A stretch of 64,000 nt of DNA from Devosia sp. Root635 (GCF_001427605.1 NZ_LMGZ01000012.1:1071-65070); one strand, 5' to 3'; counted from the first letter of the stretch, positions 25,893-35,023 are shown. Numbers and translations: made by a program. The notes: a model not told the origin generated them from the letters alone.

Positions 25893-26312
25893 ATGTCGCG
25901 TATTTCAGTGTTTTCCGCTCCCTTTCTCCTCGGCTTCGACAGCTTCGAGGAGAGGATCGACCGGCTGGCCAAGTCCGCCGACGGCTACCCGCCCTACAAT
26001 ATCGAGCGCACGATAGATGCCGACGGCACCGAAAGGTTCCTGATTTCCATTGCCGTGGCCGGCTTTGGCGCCAGCGAGCTCGAAGTGCTGGCCGAGGACA
26101 ACCAGATCGTGGTCCGCGGCAGGCAGAAGGACGAGCCCGAACGGGAATTCCTGCATCGCGGTATCGCCGCCAGGCAGTTTCAGCGTTCGTTCATCCTGGC
26201 TGATGGCATGATCGTGAAGGATGCAACTTTAGGGCATGGTATGCTCGTTGTTGCTGTTGAGCGTCCGCAGACGCCCAAGATCGCCCGACGTATCGACATT
26301 CGCTCAATATGA
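25893..26312 (+). CDS. Hsp20/alpha-crystallin-family small heat-shock protein
   Basis: The 139-residue protein has the alpha-crystallin domain (residues about 35-125, YNIERTIDADGTERFLISIAVAGF; ELEVLAEDNQIVVRGRQ). A C-terminal tail of IbpA type follows. It is a cytosolic holdase for unfolding proteins. Transcription and translation both appear heat-controlled, through the RpoH-like promoter and the ROSE-like leader upstream. A DUF1150 gene follows after 15 nt, a pairing common in Rhizobiales. Confidence 0.92.
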   Translation: MSRISVFSAPFLLGFDSFEERIDRLAKSADGYPPYNIERTIDADGTERFLISIAVAGFGASELEVLAEDNQIVVRGRQKDEPEREFLHRGIAARQFQRSFILADGMIVKDATLGHGMLVVAVERPQTPKIARRIDIRSI

Positions 26313-26327
26313 GGAAAGGGCCGACAG

Positions 26328-26615
26328 ATGTTTGAAAAACGCAATGACGAGGCCGCAGCCGAAAAGCTGATCCACCCGCTCAAATCCCTGACGCGCGCCC
26401 AGTTCGCTGCGCTGGGCGGCGATGCCGTGGCCTATATGCGGCCGGTCAGCGGGGCCATCCTGTCGACCATGATCCATGACGCCGAATTCGACGCGGCGAC
26501 GGAATACCAATTGCTCATGTCGGCCGATGGCACGCCTTTGCTGGTGACCGACACCGAAGATGCCGTGGCCGACTGGCTCGGCGACAAGAATCTGGGCCTG
26601 GCGACGCTGCACTGA
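26328..26615 (+). CDS. DUF1150-family protein
   Basis: A 95-residue protein of the DUF1150 family (LTRAQFAALGGDAVAYMRPVSG). Its function is unknown. It starts 15 nt after the Hsp20 gene with GGAAAGG before ATG, so it is probably in the same heat-induced transcript. No signal peptide or membrane helix. Confidence 0.85.
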   Translation: MFEKRNDEAAAEKLIHPLKSLTRAQFAALGGDAVAYMRPVSGAILSTMIHDAEFDAATEYQLLMSADGTPLLVTDTEDAVADWLGDKNLGLATLH

Positions 26616-26647
26616 GCGGCAGGCCCCACCGACATTGCTGGATTGCA

Positions 26648-26674
26648 GCATCACCCGGCTTGTCCGGGTGATGC
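26648..26674. repeat. GCATCACCCGG palindrome
   Basis: GCATCACCCGG (26648-26658) and CCGGGTGATGC (26664-26674) form an 11-bp perfect hairpin with a 5-base loop. It is a second copy of the element at 16757-16779. It lies between the convergent DUF1150 and ptsN genes and could terminate both transcripts. Confidence 0.65.
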
Positions 26675-26743
26675 ATTTTCTGAACCCGGAAGATGGATTG
26701 GCCGGGCAATGACGATGATGGCGGGCACTGGCCGCGCCAGCGA

Positions 26744-27211
26744 TCAAGCCGCGTAGTGCGTCGCGACCGGGGCCGTGAAGATGGCGCGAAGCTGCACCGG
26801 GTCCTCGGCGCGGCGCAAATCCTCGACCACGGCTTCGGTGCGCAGCAGCCGCGCCACGCGCGACAGGGCCTTCAGGTGATCGGCGCCGGCGCCGGTGGGC
26901 GCCAGCAGCATCACCACGATATCGACCGGCTGGTCATCGACCGAATCGAAATCGATCGGCTGGTCCAGCCGCGCCACGAGGGCCGTGACGCCCTTGAGGC
27001 CGGCTATCTTGCCATGGGGAATGGCAATGCCATTGCCCAGCCCGGTCGAGCCCAGTTCTTCGCGCGTGGTGATCGACTCGAGGATTTCGGCGGCCGCATG
27101 GCCGGTGATCTCCGCTGCCCGCTCGGCAAGGTCCTCAAATAACTGGCGTTTCGTTGTGACGCCCATGCAACAAAGCACGGCGCGCTCAGCCAGGATATCG
27201 GCCAATTCCAT
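26744..27211 (-). CDS. ptsN: PTS IIA-like nitrogen regulatory protein PtsN
   Basis: A 155-residue EIIA-Ntr protein. The phospho-accepting histidine is His66 in GIAIPHGK. It belongs to the nitrogen-related phosphotransferase chain (PtsP-PtsO-PtsN), which regulates potassium transport and other targets by protein contacts. ATG 27211 is used; the codon before it is TTG. It is downstream of hpf in the conserved rpoN-hpf-ptsN cluster. Confidence 0.95.
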   Translation of the reverse strand: MELADILAERAVLCCMGVTTKRQLFEDLAERAAEITGHAAAEILESITTREELGSTGLGNGIAIPHGKIAGLKGVTALVARLDQPIDFDSVDDQPVDIVVMLLAPTGAGADHLKALSRVARLLRTEAVVEDLRRAEDPVQLRAIFTAPVATHYAA

Positions 27212-27259
27212 CAAGTCTGCCCTAGAATAAGCTACGCTGAATGTTGGCGTCGGGAGCCA

Positions 27260-27835
27260 TCAATTCGTCCCGAGGGCTGGATCAATCCAGCCTATATTTC
27301 CGTCGGAGCGGCGGTAGACCACATTCAGCCCGCCATGTCCAGCGTGGCGGAACATCACAACCTGGCTACCGATCAGGTCCAGTTCCATGACGGCCTCCTC
27401 GACGCTCATCTGGCGCAGGTTCCTGGTGGTTTCGGCAATCACCGGGGGCGCGTAATCCTCGTCGAGTTCGTCGATATCGCCGGCAGCGCCGAACACGGTA
27501 TATTGCGCGACCACGCCATCGGCATCGCCATTCATGCCGCGCGGACGCTGCTTGAGCTTCCTGTTGTAGCGGCGCAGGCGCTTTTCGATATTGAGCGCCA
27601 TGACCTCGTAGGCGCTGGTGGCATCGCCCCCCTGGGCGCTGGCCTGCAGCGTCGCCCCGGAATCGAGGTGGACGACGCAATCGGCCCGAAAACCGATGCC
27701 ATCGGGGGTGAGGGTCAGATGTCCGTCATAGCCGCCGTCGAAATATTTGCCGACCACGGCCTCGAAATGGTCCTGCGCCTTGCCGCGCAGGGCATCGCCG
27801 ACATCCATGTTCTTTCCCGAAACGCGTAAGGTCAT
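27260..27835 (-). CDS. hpf: Ribosome hibernation-promoting factor, long form
   Basis: The 191-residue protein has the S30AE/YfiA domain (residues about 1-100, MTLRVSGKNMDVGDALR) and a C-terminal dimerisation domain (about 135-190, MSVEEAVMELDLIGSQVVMFRHA). That makes it the long form, which dimerises ribosomes into inactive 100S particles in stationary phase. The linker is acidic. It lies between rpoN and ptsN. Confidence 0.94.
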   Translation of the reverse strand: MTLRVSGKNMDVGDALRGKAQDHFEAVVGKYFDGGYDGHLTLTPDGIGFRADCVVHLDSGATLQASAQGGDATSAYEVMALNIEKRLRRYNRKLKQRPRGMNGDADGVVAQYTVFGAAGDIDELDEDYAPPVIAETTRNLRQMSVEEAVMELDLIGSQVVMFRHAGHGGLNVVYRRSDGNIGWIDPALGTN

Positions 27836-28150
27836 GGCTTGCTCTTCCTTCTGTCGTTCTGATGCGACGCAAGGATCCCGAAAGCCGGCTCCCGGTTTTC
27901 GGGATCACGTCTGCAGCCTGCCACTTGGATGTGGGTAGCCTGCAGCCACGATGCTAGCCCTGCGCGCGCCGCAGATGCAATGCGCAATGCCCCCCACCGG
28001 GTCGTTTATCCTTTGGACATCGCCACACAATGGCCTTAGCCTTCGCGGGCGGTTGAGGGGCGGGTGATTTGTTGGTGCCATGGACCCCGCGCCCGACGCG
28101 ATATGCCGCGTTTTGCGGCTTGGGCCGCTTACCCACACCCTTCACCGGCC

Positions 28151-28234
28151 GTCACCCTCGGGCTTGACCCGAGGGCGTTGCACTTACGGAAAATGCAGCA
28201 AGTACAGAGCCCTCGGGTCAAGCCCGAGGGTGAC
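28151..28234. repeat. Perfect 26-bp inverted repeat in the rpoN-hpf gap
   Basis: The arm at 28151-28176 (GTCACCCTCGGGCTTGACCC..) is exactly reverse-complementary to 28209-28234, with a 32-base spacer. Each arm also has an inner CCTCGGG/CCCGAGG dyad. A diverged copy of the same family is at 57013-57094. The rest of the 455-base gap 27836-28290 shows no gene; the strong structure probably ends the rpoN transcript and separates it from hpf. Confidence 0.75.
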
Positions 28235-28290
28235 GATCCGGGATGGGGAACGTGCTGTGGATTTGCGGGGGCAGCCGCAGGTATTCCAGC

Positions 28291-29802
28291 CTACCCCACC
28301 GCTTCCAGGTTTTTCTTCTGGCGCCGTCGGATCACGGACGAGGGGATGTTCATGCCCTCGCGGTATTTGGCGACGGTGCGGCGGGCGACGTCGATGCCCT
28401 GCTCTTTTTTCAGCATGTCGGCGATGGTGTCGTCGGAGAGGATGTCGCTCAGCGCCTCGGCCTCGATGAGCTGGCGGATGCGGTGGCGCACCGCCTCGGC
28501 CGAATGCTCGCTGCCGCCGTCGCTGGAGGCGATGGCGGTGGTGAAGAAGTATTTCATCTCGTAGAGGCCGCGCGGCGTCGCCATGTATTTATTGGAGGTG
28601 ACGCGGCTGACCGTCGATTCGTGCATGTCGATGGTTTCGGCGACCATCTTGAGCGTCATCGGCTTGAGATGGGCGATGCCGTGGGTGAGGAAGCCATCCT
28701 GCTGGCGCACGATCTCGGCGGCGACCTTGAGAATGGTCTGCGCCCGCTGGTCGAGGCTCTTGGTGAGCCAGTTGGCGGTGGCCAGGCAATCGGACAGGAA
28801 CGACTTTTCCGCCGGGTCGCGGGTCTTCTTGGTCACGCTGGCATAGTAGACGCGGTTGACCAGCACGCGCGGCAGGGTTTCGGTATTGAGCTCGATCTGC
28901 CAGGCGCCATCGGGCCCGCGGCGCACGAAGACGTCGGGCACCACCGATTCGACCGGACCGCTGTCGAAGGCCAGGCCCGGCTTGGGATCGAGCTGGCGGA
29001 TTTCGCCCAGCATGTCCATCAGGTCTTCGCGGTCGCAGCCGACGGCGCGCATCAGGCCGGCCATGTCATGCTCGGCCAGCAGGCCGATATTGTCGAGCAA
29101 AGCCTGCATCATCGGATCGAGGCGGTCGCGGTCGCGGAGCTGGATGGCCAGGCATTCCGGGACGGTGCGTGCAAAGACCCCGATGGGATCGCAGCCCTGC
29201 AAAGCCTCGAGCACCGCCTCGATATCGGCCGGTTCGGCTCCAAGCTGGGTGGCCAGGGCATCGAGATCGGCGGTGAGATAGCCGGCCTCGTTAAGGCCGT
29301 CGATCAGGTGGCGGGCGATGAGGCGATCCGTAGCGGTGCGCAGAATCATGTTGGCCTGCGCTTCCAGATGCTCGCTCAGCAGGGGCCGGCTGGCGACAAA
29401 CTGGTCGATATCGGGCGCTTCGCCGCCTTCGCCGGCGCCATTGCGGTCGAGCCGGCTCTGCGGATTGAGCTGGTCCTGCGCGCCCTGGTCGGGAAAGACG
29501 TTTTCGACCGCGGTATCGTAGCCATCGGCGATGGAGGTGGCATCCTGGATGCGCTCGCCGCGATCCACCGTATCCTCATAGGCACTGATTTCGGTGGAGC
29601 GCTCGGGGATTTCGGCCGGCTCGACCTCGCCCGGCTCGGCGCCGTCCTCGCGTTCGAGCAAGGGATTGCGCAGCAGTTCGGCATCGACGAAGTCGTTGAG
29701 TTCGAGGTGGCTGAGCTGCAGCAGCCGGATCGACTGCATCAGTTGCGGCGTCAGCGTCAGGCTCTGGGCCTGGCGGAATTCGAGACGCGGCGAAAGTGCC
29801 AT
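28291..29802 (-). CDS. rpoN: RNA polymerase sigma-54 factor
   Basis: The 503-residue protein begins with the glutamine- and leucine-rich activator-contact region (LEFRQAQSLTLTPQLMQSIRLLQLSHLEL). It has an acidic region II, a core-binding region, an HTH, and ends with the RpoN box ARRTVAKYRE at residues 473-482. It directs transcription of nitrogen and other enhancer-dependent genes. It lies in the conserved lptC-lptA-lptB-rpoN-hpf-ptsN order. Confidence 0.97.
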   Translation of the reverse strand: MALSPRLEFRQAQSLTLTPQLMQSIRLLQLSHLELNDFVDAELLRNPLLEREDGAEPGEVEPAEIPERSTEISAYEDTVDRGERIQDATSIADGYDTAVENVFPDQGAQDQLNPQSRLDRNGAGEGGEAPDIDQFVASRPLLSEHLEAQANMILRTATDRLIARHLIDGLNEAGYLTADLDALATQLGAEPADIEAVLEALQGCDPIGVFARTVPECLAIQLRDRDRLDPMMQALLDNIGLLAEHDMAGLMRAVGCDREDLMDMLGEIRQLDPKPGLAFDSGPVESVVPDVFVRRGPDGAWQIELNTETLPRVLVNRVYYASVTKKTRDPAEKSFLSDCLATANWLTKSLDQRAQTILKVAAEIVRQQDGFLTHGIAHLKPMTLKMVAETIDMHESTVSRVTSNKYMATPRGLYEMKYFFTTAIASSDGGSEHSAEAVRHRIRQLIEAEALSDILSDDTIADMLKKEQGIDVARRTVAKYREGMNIPSSVIRRRQKKNLEAVG

Positions 29803-29934
29803 TCAATCGGGACCCTTGGCGGATAGCGCTGCCGCCTCTGCGGCTTCCGGGGGGACCATGACTGATTTACGGGAGGCGGGCAAGCTGAAGGGCAAGTTCC
29901 GTGCCAAGTTGGAGAACGGGGTTATGGGGCGTGT

Positions 29935-30070
29935 CGTGCCACGCCCTCGTGGTTCGAGGCTCGCGATGGGCTCGCACCTCACCATGAGGGCTACTGGAAC
30001 GCCGGGCTAAAAGTAGCCCTCATGGTGAGGTGCGCTTCTTCAACGCCTCGAACCACGAGGGCGTGGCACG
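29935..30070. repeat. Long inverted repeat of the CCTCGTGGTTCGAGG family, full copy
   Basis: The left part (CGTGCCACGCCCTCGTGG.., then CACCTCACCATGAGGGCTACT) is mirrored by the right part (AGTAGCCCTCATGGTGAGGTG.., then CCACGAGGGCGTGGCACG). The outer and inner arms pair almost perfectly around a short centre near 30000. A second full copy is at 54463-54594 and a half copy at 34313-34373. It lies between lptB and rpoN on the - strand. Confidence 0.8.
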
Positions 30071-30073
30071 ATT

Positions 30074-30826
30074 CTAAAGCTCGAACCCCTCGCCCAGATA
30101 GACCCTTCTCGCATCGGGATCGGCGCTGATGGTTTCGGGGCGCCCCTGGATCATCACCTTGCCGCCATGGATGACATAGGCGCGATCGACCAGGCCCAGC
30201 GTTTCGCGCACCGCATGGTCGGTGATCAGCACGCCGATGCCCCGGCGGGTGAGCTGGCGCACCAGGCCCTTGACCTCGCTGACGGCGATGGGATCGACGC
30301 CGGCAAAAGGTTCGTCGAGCAGCATGAAGGCCGGATCGGCGGCCAGCGCGCGGGCGATCTCGACACGGCGGCGCTCGCCGCCGGACAGCGACAGGGCATT
30401 GGTATCGGCCAGGTGGGCAATGGAGAATTCATCGAGCAGGGCATCGAGCCGGGCCTGGCGCTCGCCCCTGCCCTTCACATGATTTTCGAGTACGGCCAGG
30501 ATATTGCCGCGCACCGTGAGGCCACGGAAGATCGAGGGCTCCTGGGGCAGGTAGCCGATGCCGAGCTGGCCGCGCTGGAACAGAGGCAGGCCGGTAATGT
30601 CGCGGCCATCGAGGCTGATGGAGCCGCCATCGGGCTTGACCAGGCCCATGATCATGGTGAAGACCGTGGTCTTGCCGGCGCCATTGGGGCCGAGCAGGCC
30701 GACAGCTTCCCCCCGGCGCACGGCGATGGAGACATCGCGCACCACGACGCGCTTGCCGAAGCTCTTGGCCAAGCCATGGGCCACCAGCCAGCCGGTCTGG
30801 TCGATGCGCGGCTTGCCCGAGGTCAT
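30074..30826 (-). CDS. lptB: LPS export ABC transporter ATP-binding protein
   Basis: A 250-residue ABC ATPase with Walker A GPNGAGKTT (residues 46-54), signature LSGGERRR, and Walker B FMLLDEPFAGVD. LptB powers lipopolysaccharide extraction from the inner membrane with LptF/G. Its start overlaps the lptA stop (ATGA). The lptC-lptA-lptB order with rpoN downstream is typical for proteobacteria. Confidence 0.96.
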   Translation of the reverse strand: MTSGKPRIDQTGWLVAHGLAKSFGKRVVVRDVSIAVRRGEAVGLLGPNGAGKTTVFTMIMGLVKPDGGSISLDGRDITGLPLFQRGQLGIGYLPQEPSIFRGLTVRGNILAVLENHVKGRGERQARLDALLDEFSIAHLADTNALSLSGGERRRVEIARALAADPAFMLLDEPFAGVDPIAVSEVKGLVRQLTRRGIGVLITDHAVRETLGLVDRAYVIHGGKVMIQGRPETISADPDARRVYLGEGFEL

Positions 30827-31293
30827 TGCGAGGTAAAGACCCCGGTGACGCGGCCGCCATCGCCGCTATTGGTGAAGGTCGAGACGTTGGTTTCCAGGTT
30901 CACCACCAGTTCGCCCGCGCCGATCGTGCCGCCGGAATTGGTGACCAGCACATTGCCGGTCAGCCGCAGCAACTGGTCGCCGGGGGTAAAGACGGCGCGG
31001 TCCCCGGTGGCATCCTGCTCGGTGGTCAGCAGGCGCACCGAGCCGGTGGCGATGAAGCTCTCGATGTCGCTCGGCCCGGCCTCGCCATAGATGGCGACCA
31101 CCTTGTCGGCCCAGACCTTCACGGTGGGATGAACCACCACGACATTGCCGGTGAACACGGCTTCCTGCGTATTCTCGTCGACCGTGAACAGGTCGGCCGT
31201 GATTTCCACTTGCTGCTGCGCGCAGGCCGGCTGGGCGGATAGCAACAAAACGAGCAACAGCGGCAGGGGGGACTTGCGCAAGGATGACATCAT
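30823..31293 (-). CDS. lptA: Periplasmic LPS transport protein LptA
   Basis: The 156-residue protein has a signal peptide (cleavage near residue 25, PACA-QQ) and an OstA beta-jellyroll domain (ADLFTVDENTQEAVFTGNVVVVHPTVKVWAD). It bridges LptC and LptD in the periplasm. Start and stop overlap lptC and lptB by 4 nt each, so the three genes are coupled. Confidence 0.93.
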   Translation of the reverse strand: MMSSLRKSPLPLLLVLLLSAQPACAQQQVEITADLFTVDENTQEAVFTGNVVVVHPTVKVWADKVVAIYGEAGPSDIESFIATGSVRLLTTEQDATGDRAVFTPGDQLLRLTGNVLVTNSGGTIGAGELVVNLETNVSTFTNSGDGGRVTGVFTSQ

Positions 31294-31931
31294 GGGGCGG
31301 ACCGGGCTCCGGGCGTATCGGGCAGGGTGACGGTGGCGTGGGAGAATGTCCAGACCAGCCCCACCGGATCATAGGTCACGCCCCCGGCCACGATATGGGT
31401 GCCATCGGCATGATCGAGAGTCACGGGGCCTTCCCCCACCAGCTTCTGGGCCACATAGTCGAAAACCGAGTCATAGATGGTTCCGGTCGTGCCCTGCGAA
31501 TTGCCGACATGGGCCACGTCCTCGACGACGACCAACTGATTGGTGGTGTCGAGCAGGGCCCGAGGCGCCCGCACCTCCATGCTGACGCCATCGGGCCGCT
31601 TCATGGTGAGATGGGCATCGGTCAGCCCGATGCGGTCGGTGGCATCGACCGCGGCCTGGGCGGCGGTGGCCGAGACGCGATAGGCGGTGCCATTGTCGAG
31701 CAGGCCAGAATATTCCGGCGCTTCCACCATGACGCTTTCAGCGGAAACCACGATCTGGCCGATGCCGAAGCGGCTGGTCTGGCTCGATATGTAGATCTGC
31801 AACAGCAAGGCGGCGAGGGCGACGACGCCGAGAGCCGGTATGGCGAGGCGCAGGATCGCCACCACGCGGTTGCGGGATTGCAGCCCCCGGTAGACGGCCA
31901 GCCTTTGGGCCGCGTCGGCATGCAGGTCCAT
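31290..31931 (-). CDS. lptC: LPS export protein LptC
   Basis: A 213-residue bitopic protein. One membrane helix lies near residues 25-50 (VVAILRLAIPALGVVALAAL), followed by a periplasmic beta-jellyroll domain. LptC links the LptBFG ATPase to LptA. It lies between rnd and lptA on one strand, with 15 nt to the rnd stop. Confidence 0.9.
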   Translation of the reverse strand: MDLHADAAQRLAVYRGLQSRNRVVAILRLAIPALGVVALAALLLQIYISSQTSRFGIGQIVVSAESVMVEAPEYSGLLDNGTAYRVSATAAQAAVDATDRIGLTDAHLTMKRPDGVSMEVRAPRALLDTTNQLVVVEDVAHVGNSQGTTGTIYDSVFDYVAQKLVGEGPVTLDHADGTHIVAGGVTYDPVGLVWTFSHATVTLPDTPGARSAP

Positions 31932-31946
31932 GCGGCTCTCCGGCTG

Positions 31947-32561
31947 CTAGCTATGGGCGAAGATGTCGGTTTCTTCCCAGCCGAGCAAATCGAGTTCGCA
32001 GCGCGTCTTGAGGAAGTCGAAGCAGGACTGGGCCAATTCGGTGCGCCCCTCACGCCGCAGCATGCGATCGAGATGACGCTTGAGATCGTGCAGGTAGAGC
32101 ACGTCGGAGGCGGCATAATCGAGCTGGGCATCGCTCAGCTTGTCGCTGCCCCAGTCCGAGCTCTGCTGCTGCTTGCTGAGATCGACATTGAGCAGTTCGC
32201 GCACCAGATCCTTGAGGCCATGGCGGTCGGTATAGGTGCGCACCAGTTTACTGGCGATCTTGGTGCAATAGACCGGGCCGGTGACCACGCCGAAGCGATT
32301 GCGCAAAGCGGCGACGTCGAAGCGCGCATAATGGAAAATCTTGGTGACACCGTCATCGCCCAGGAGCTTGACCAGATTGGGCGCCTCGGTGGCGTCCTGG
32401 GGGATCTGCACCACGTCGGCGCTGCCATCGCCGGGCGAAAGCTGGACGACGCAGAGCCGGTCGCGATGCGGGTTGAGCCCCATGGTCTCGGTATCGATCG
32501 CCACTTCGCGGCCATAGCGGGACAGGTCGGGCAGGTCGCCGCGGTGCAATCGGGTAGTCAT
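31947..32561 (-). CDS. rnd: Ribonuclease D (short form)
   Basis: From ATG 32561 the product is 204 residues: a DEDDy exonuclease domain with Asp23-x-Glu25 in VAIDTETMGL and the late YAASDVLYLHDL motif. It lacks the HRDC domains of the enterobacterial enzyme, as is usual for short alphaproteobacterial forms. It trims tRNA and other small-RNA 3' ends. GGAG lies 8 bases before ATG 32561, which is why I prefer it over the in-frame ATG 13 codons earlier. Confidence 0.92.
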   Translation of the reverse strand: MTTRLHRGDLPDLSRYGREVAIDTETMGLNPHRDRLCVVQLSPGDGSADVVQIPQDATEAPNLVKLLGDDGVTKIFHYARFDVAALRNRFGVVTGPVYCTKIASKLVRTYTDRHGLKDLVRELLNVDLSKQQQSSDWGSDKLSDAQLDYAASDVLYLHDLKRHLDRMLRREGRTELAQSCFDFLKTRCELDLLGWEETDIFAHS

Positions 32562-32624
32562 GGCTGGCTCCTGCAATTTGATATGTATTTCTCTTGGCAC
32601 AGCAAGAGGGCGTTGGAAAGGCGG

Positions 32625-34238
32625 CTAGACACGCCTGCGCCGGCCATTGCGGGCAGCCACCAGCGAGACGAGCAGCCCGGCAAAGAGGGCGATCAGCAGC
32701 GGCCAGTAGCGCAGCTGGGAGAAGACCGTCGCCGCCAGCCGCTCATGCGGGCGCACATCGAGGGCGGCCATCTGCTGCGGCGCGATCTGGGCGGTGATGC
32801 GGCCGAGCGGATCGGTGGCGAAGGTCAGCCCCGAATTGGCCGATCGGACCAGGCTCATGCCCTCCTCGACGGCGCGCACGCGCGCATGATGGGCATGCTG
32901 GGCCGGGCCGATGGAACCATCGAACCAGGCATCATTGGTGATGTTGAACAGGAATTGCGCGCCCGCCGTATCGCCCAGATCGCCGGAAAACAGGATTTCG
33001 TAGCAGATCAGCGTCAGGAAGGGGGGCGTCGCGGGCAGGCTCATCAGCCGGCGGCGGGCGTCGCCATGGGCCCAGCCATCGGCACCGGGCACGAACTGCT
33101 TGATGCCGAGTTGGGCGAAGAAGGCACCAAAGGGCAGGAACTCGCCGAAGGGCACCAGGTGGGACTTGTCGTAGCTGGCGATCACCTCGCCATTGGTGTC
33201 GATGGCGAGGACGGCATTGAACGGCGGGCCGGATGGCTCGGTGGCGCCGGGCTCGTATTGCTGGCGCGGCGCGCCGGTCAACAGGGTCGCGCCATCGGGC
33301 AGGAGGCGCGCGATGCGGGCCAGCGCCTCGGGATAGGTGGCGAGGAAGAAGGGCAGGCTGGATTCGGGCCAGACCAGGTGGGTGATGTCGGCCAGGCCCT
33401 GATCGGTGGGGTCCATGCGCATGTCACTCAGCATCAGCAGGCGATCGATCAGCGCCACGGGGTCGACATTGCCGAAATCGGCATGCTCGTAGACCAGCGG
33501 CTGCACGAGGCGCAGGGCGATATCGGTGCGTTCGGTGGCGATGGTGCCGGTGAGGCGGTTGTAACCGAAGCCGAGCTGGCCGGCGATGACGGCAAGCGCC
33601 AGGAAGAAGGGCAGCAGGCGCCGGGAAAGGCTGCGGCCATCGGCGGGCCAGATCAGCGCCGGCGTCATGGCGAGCAGCGCGGCCAGCAGCGTCAGGCCAT
33701 AGATGCCGATGACGGCGGCGAGCTGCATCATCTCGTCGGTGGGGGTCAGCGCATAGCCGAGCAGATCGAAGGGGAAGCCGGTCAGCACATGGCCGCGGGC
33801 CCATTCACCCATGGTGAGGAAGGTGGCGAGGGTGACGATGCGCCAGGGGCCGTGGCTCCACAACAGATGCGCCAGCGCACTGGCCACGCCCCAGAAGAAG
33901 GCGATCAGCGCTGCCAGCGCCAGGATGGCGAAGGGCATGAGCACGATCATCATGCCGCCATCGACGAAGAAGGCGGCGCCCAGCCAGTGGAAGGCGACGG
34001 TGAAATAGCCCCAGCCAAAGGCAAAGCCGATGGTGAAGGCCGGGCCGAGGAACCGCCGCCAGCCGCGCTGCCTGCCGGCGCCATCCAGGCACCAGACCCA
34101 GACGGGGAAGGCGACGAACAAAGCCGGCACCACAAAGAGCGGCGGAACGGACAGGCCGGCAATGGCCCCGGCCAGCACCAGCAGCGCAAAGCGCCGCCAG
34201 CCATGACTGAGCATGGCGGTCTCGGCCAGCCAGGTCAT
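32625..34238 (-). CDS. lnt: Apolipoprotein N-acyltransferase
   Basis: The 537-residue inner-membrane enzyme has about eight membrane helices and a nitrilase-like domain (residues about 235-500). The catalytic triad is visible: Glu292 in VWPESSLPF, Lys358 in YDKSHLVPFGEF, and Cys412 in ICYEILF. It adds the third acyl chain to lipoproteins. It stands between rnd and the divergent tsaB. Confidence 0.95.
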   Translation of the reverse strand: MTWLAETAMLSHGWRRFALLVLAGAIAGLSVPPLFVVPALFVAFPVWVWCLDGAGRQRGWRRFLGPAFTIGFAFGWGYFTVAFHWLGAAFFVDGGMMIVLMPFAILALAALIAFFWGVASALAHLLWSHGPWRIVTLATFLTMGEWARGHVLTGFPFDLLGYALTPTDEMMQLAAVIGIYGLTLLAALLAMTPALIWPADGRSLSRRLLPFFLALAVIAGQLGFGYNRLTGTIATERTDIALRLVQPLVYEHADFGNVDPVALIDRLLMLSDMRMDPTDQGLADITHLVWPESSLPFFLATYPEALARIARLLPDGATLLTGAPRQQYEPGATEPSGPPFNAVLAIDTNGEVIASYDKSHLVPFGEFLPFGAFFAQLGIKQFVPGADGWAHGDARRRLMSLPATPPFLTLICYEILFSGDLGDTAGAQFLFNITNDAWFDGSIGPAQHAHHARVRAVEEGMSLVRSANSGLTFATDPLGRITAQIAPQQMAALDVRPHERLAATVFSQLRYWPLLIALFAGLLVSLVAARNGRRRRV

Positions 34239-34312
34239 GTCGGGGCTTTCGGCGAATCAGGGCGCATGGCGGCAAGGTCGCCGTGACAACGGGAGGCGTC
34301 AAGGCAAGGTTG

Positions 34313-34373
34313 GTGGCACGCCCTCGTGGTTCGAGGCTCGTAAAGAACTCGCACCTCACCATGAGGGCGTGGC
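34313..34373. repeat. Half copy of the CCTCGTGGTTCGAGG repeat family
   Basis: GTGGCACGCCCTCGTGG..TTCGAGGC, a short variable centre and CACCTCACCATGAGGGCGTGG. It matches one half of the elements at 29935-30070 and 54463-54594. It occupies the gap between the divergent lnt and tsaB genes, so their promoters must lie close to it. Confidence 0.75.
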
Positions 34374-34420
34374 GAGATGGCAGGCTCGACACCGACTGCG
34401 CCCGGCGCTAGAGCGGAGGC

Positions 34421-35023
34421 ATGACCATCACCCTCGCCATCGATACCGCCGCGCCGCGCCTGCAACTGGGTCTGCTGCTGGCCGATGGCCGTGTGGATGT
34501 GTCAGTGGACGAGGTCGCCACCGGGCATGCTGAGCTGATCTTCGGGCGGATCGCGGAACTGCTGGCACGCAACGGCATCGGCTATGCCGATCTCGAACGC
34601 GTGGTGACGACGACGGGGCCGGGTTCGTTCACCGGGCTCAGGATCGGGCTCAGCGCCGCACGCGGAATCGCGCTGGCGCGCGGCATTCCGGTAGTGGGCC
34701 TATCGAGCCTCGTCGCCCTGTCGCTGGCTGAGGAAGGTCCATCGACCGTGCTGCTCGATGCGCGGCGGGACGAGGCTTACTTCCAGGTCTTTGCCGGGCC
34801 GGGGCAGCCAGGGACAGCGGGCGACCTGCTGCCCATGGCCATCGCCCAGGCGGCGATCGTGCCGGGAACCACGCTGATTTCATCGCCATTCGTCGATATC
34901 GGGCTGGTGGCGCGCCATGGCGCCACGCTCGACCCCTCTACCAATCCGCCCGAGCCGAACTATATCCGCGATGCCGATGCCAAGCCGCAGACGGCGGCGC
35001 GGATCGAAAGGCGCGGAGCATGA
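34421..35023 (+). CDS. tsaB: tRNA threonylcarbamoyladenosine biosynthesis protein TsaB
   Basis: A 200-residue ASKHA-fold protein, slightly short for TsaB (about 220-230). It shows ITLAIDTAAPRLQLGLL at the N-terminus and the TTGPGSFTGLRIGLSAARGIALA block near 65-90. With TsaC, TsaD and TsaE it makes t6A37 in tRNAs. Its stop overlaps the rimI start (ATGA), a conserved tsaB-rimI pair. Confidence 0.93.
   Translation: MTITLAIDTAAPRLQLGLLLADGRVDVSVDEVATGHAELIFGRIAELLARNGIGYADLERVVTTTGPGSFTGLRIGLSAARGIALARGIPVVGLSSLVALSLAEEGPSTVLLDARRDEAYFQVFAGPGQPGTAGDLLPMAIAQAAIVPGTTLISSPFVDIGLVARHGATLDPSTNPPEPNYIRDADAKPQTAARIERRGA

Noticed and set aside
31284-34286. A 1000-codon + strand open frame opposite lptC, rnd and lnt
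   Set aside because: Same type of antisense shadow; the three genes on the other strand have clear catalytic motifs and couplings.
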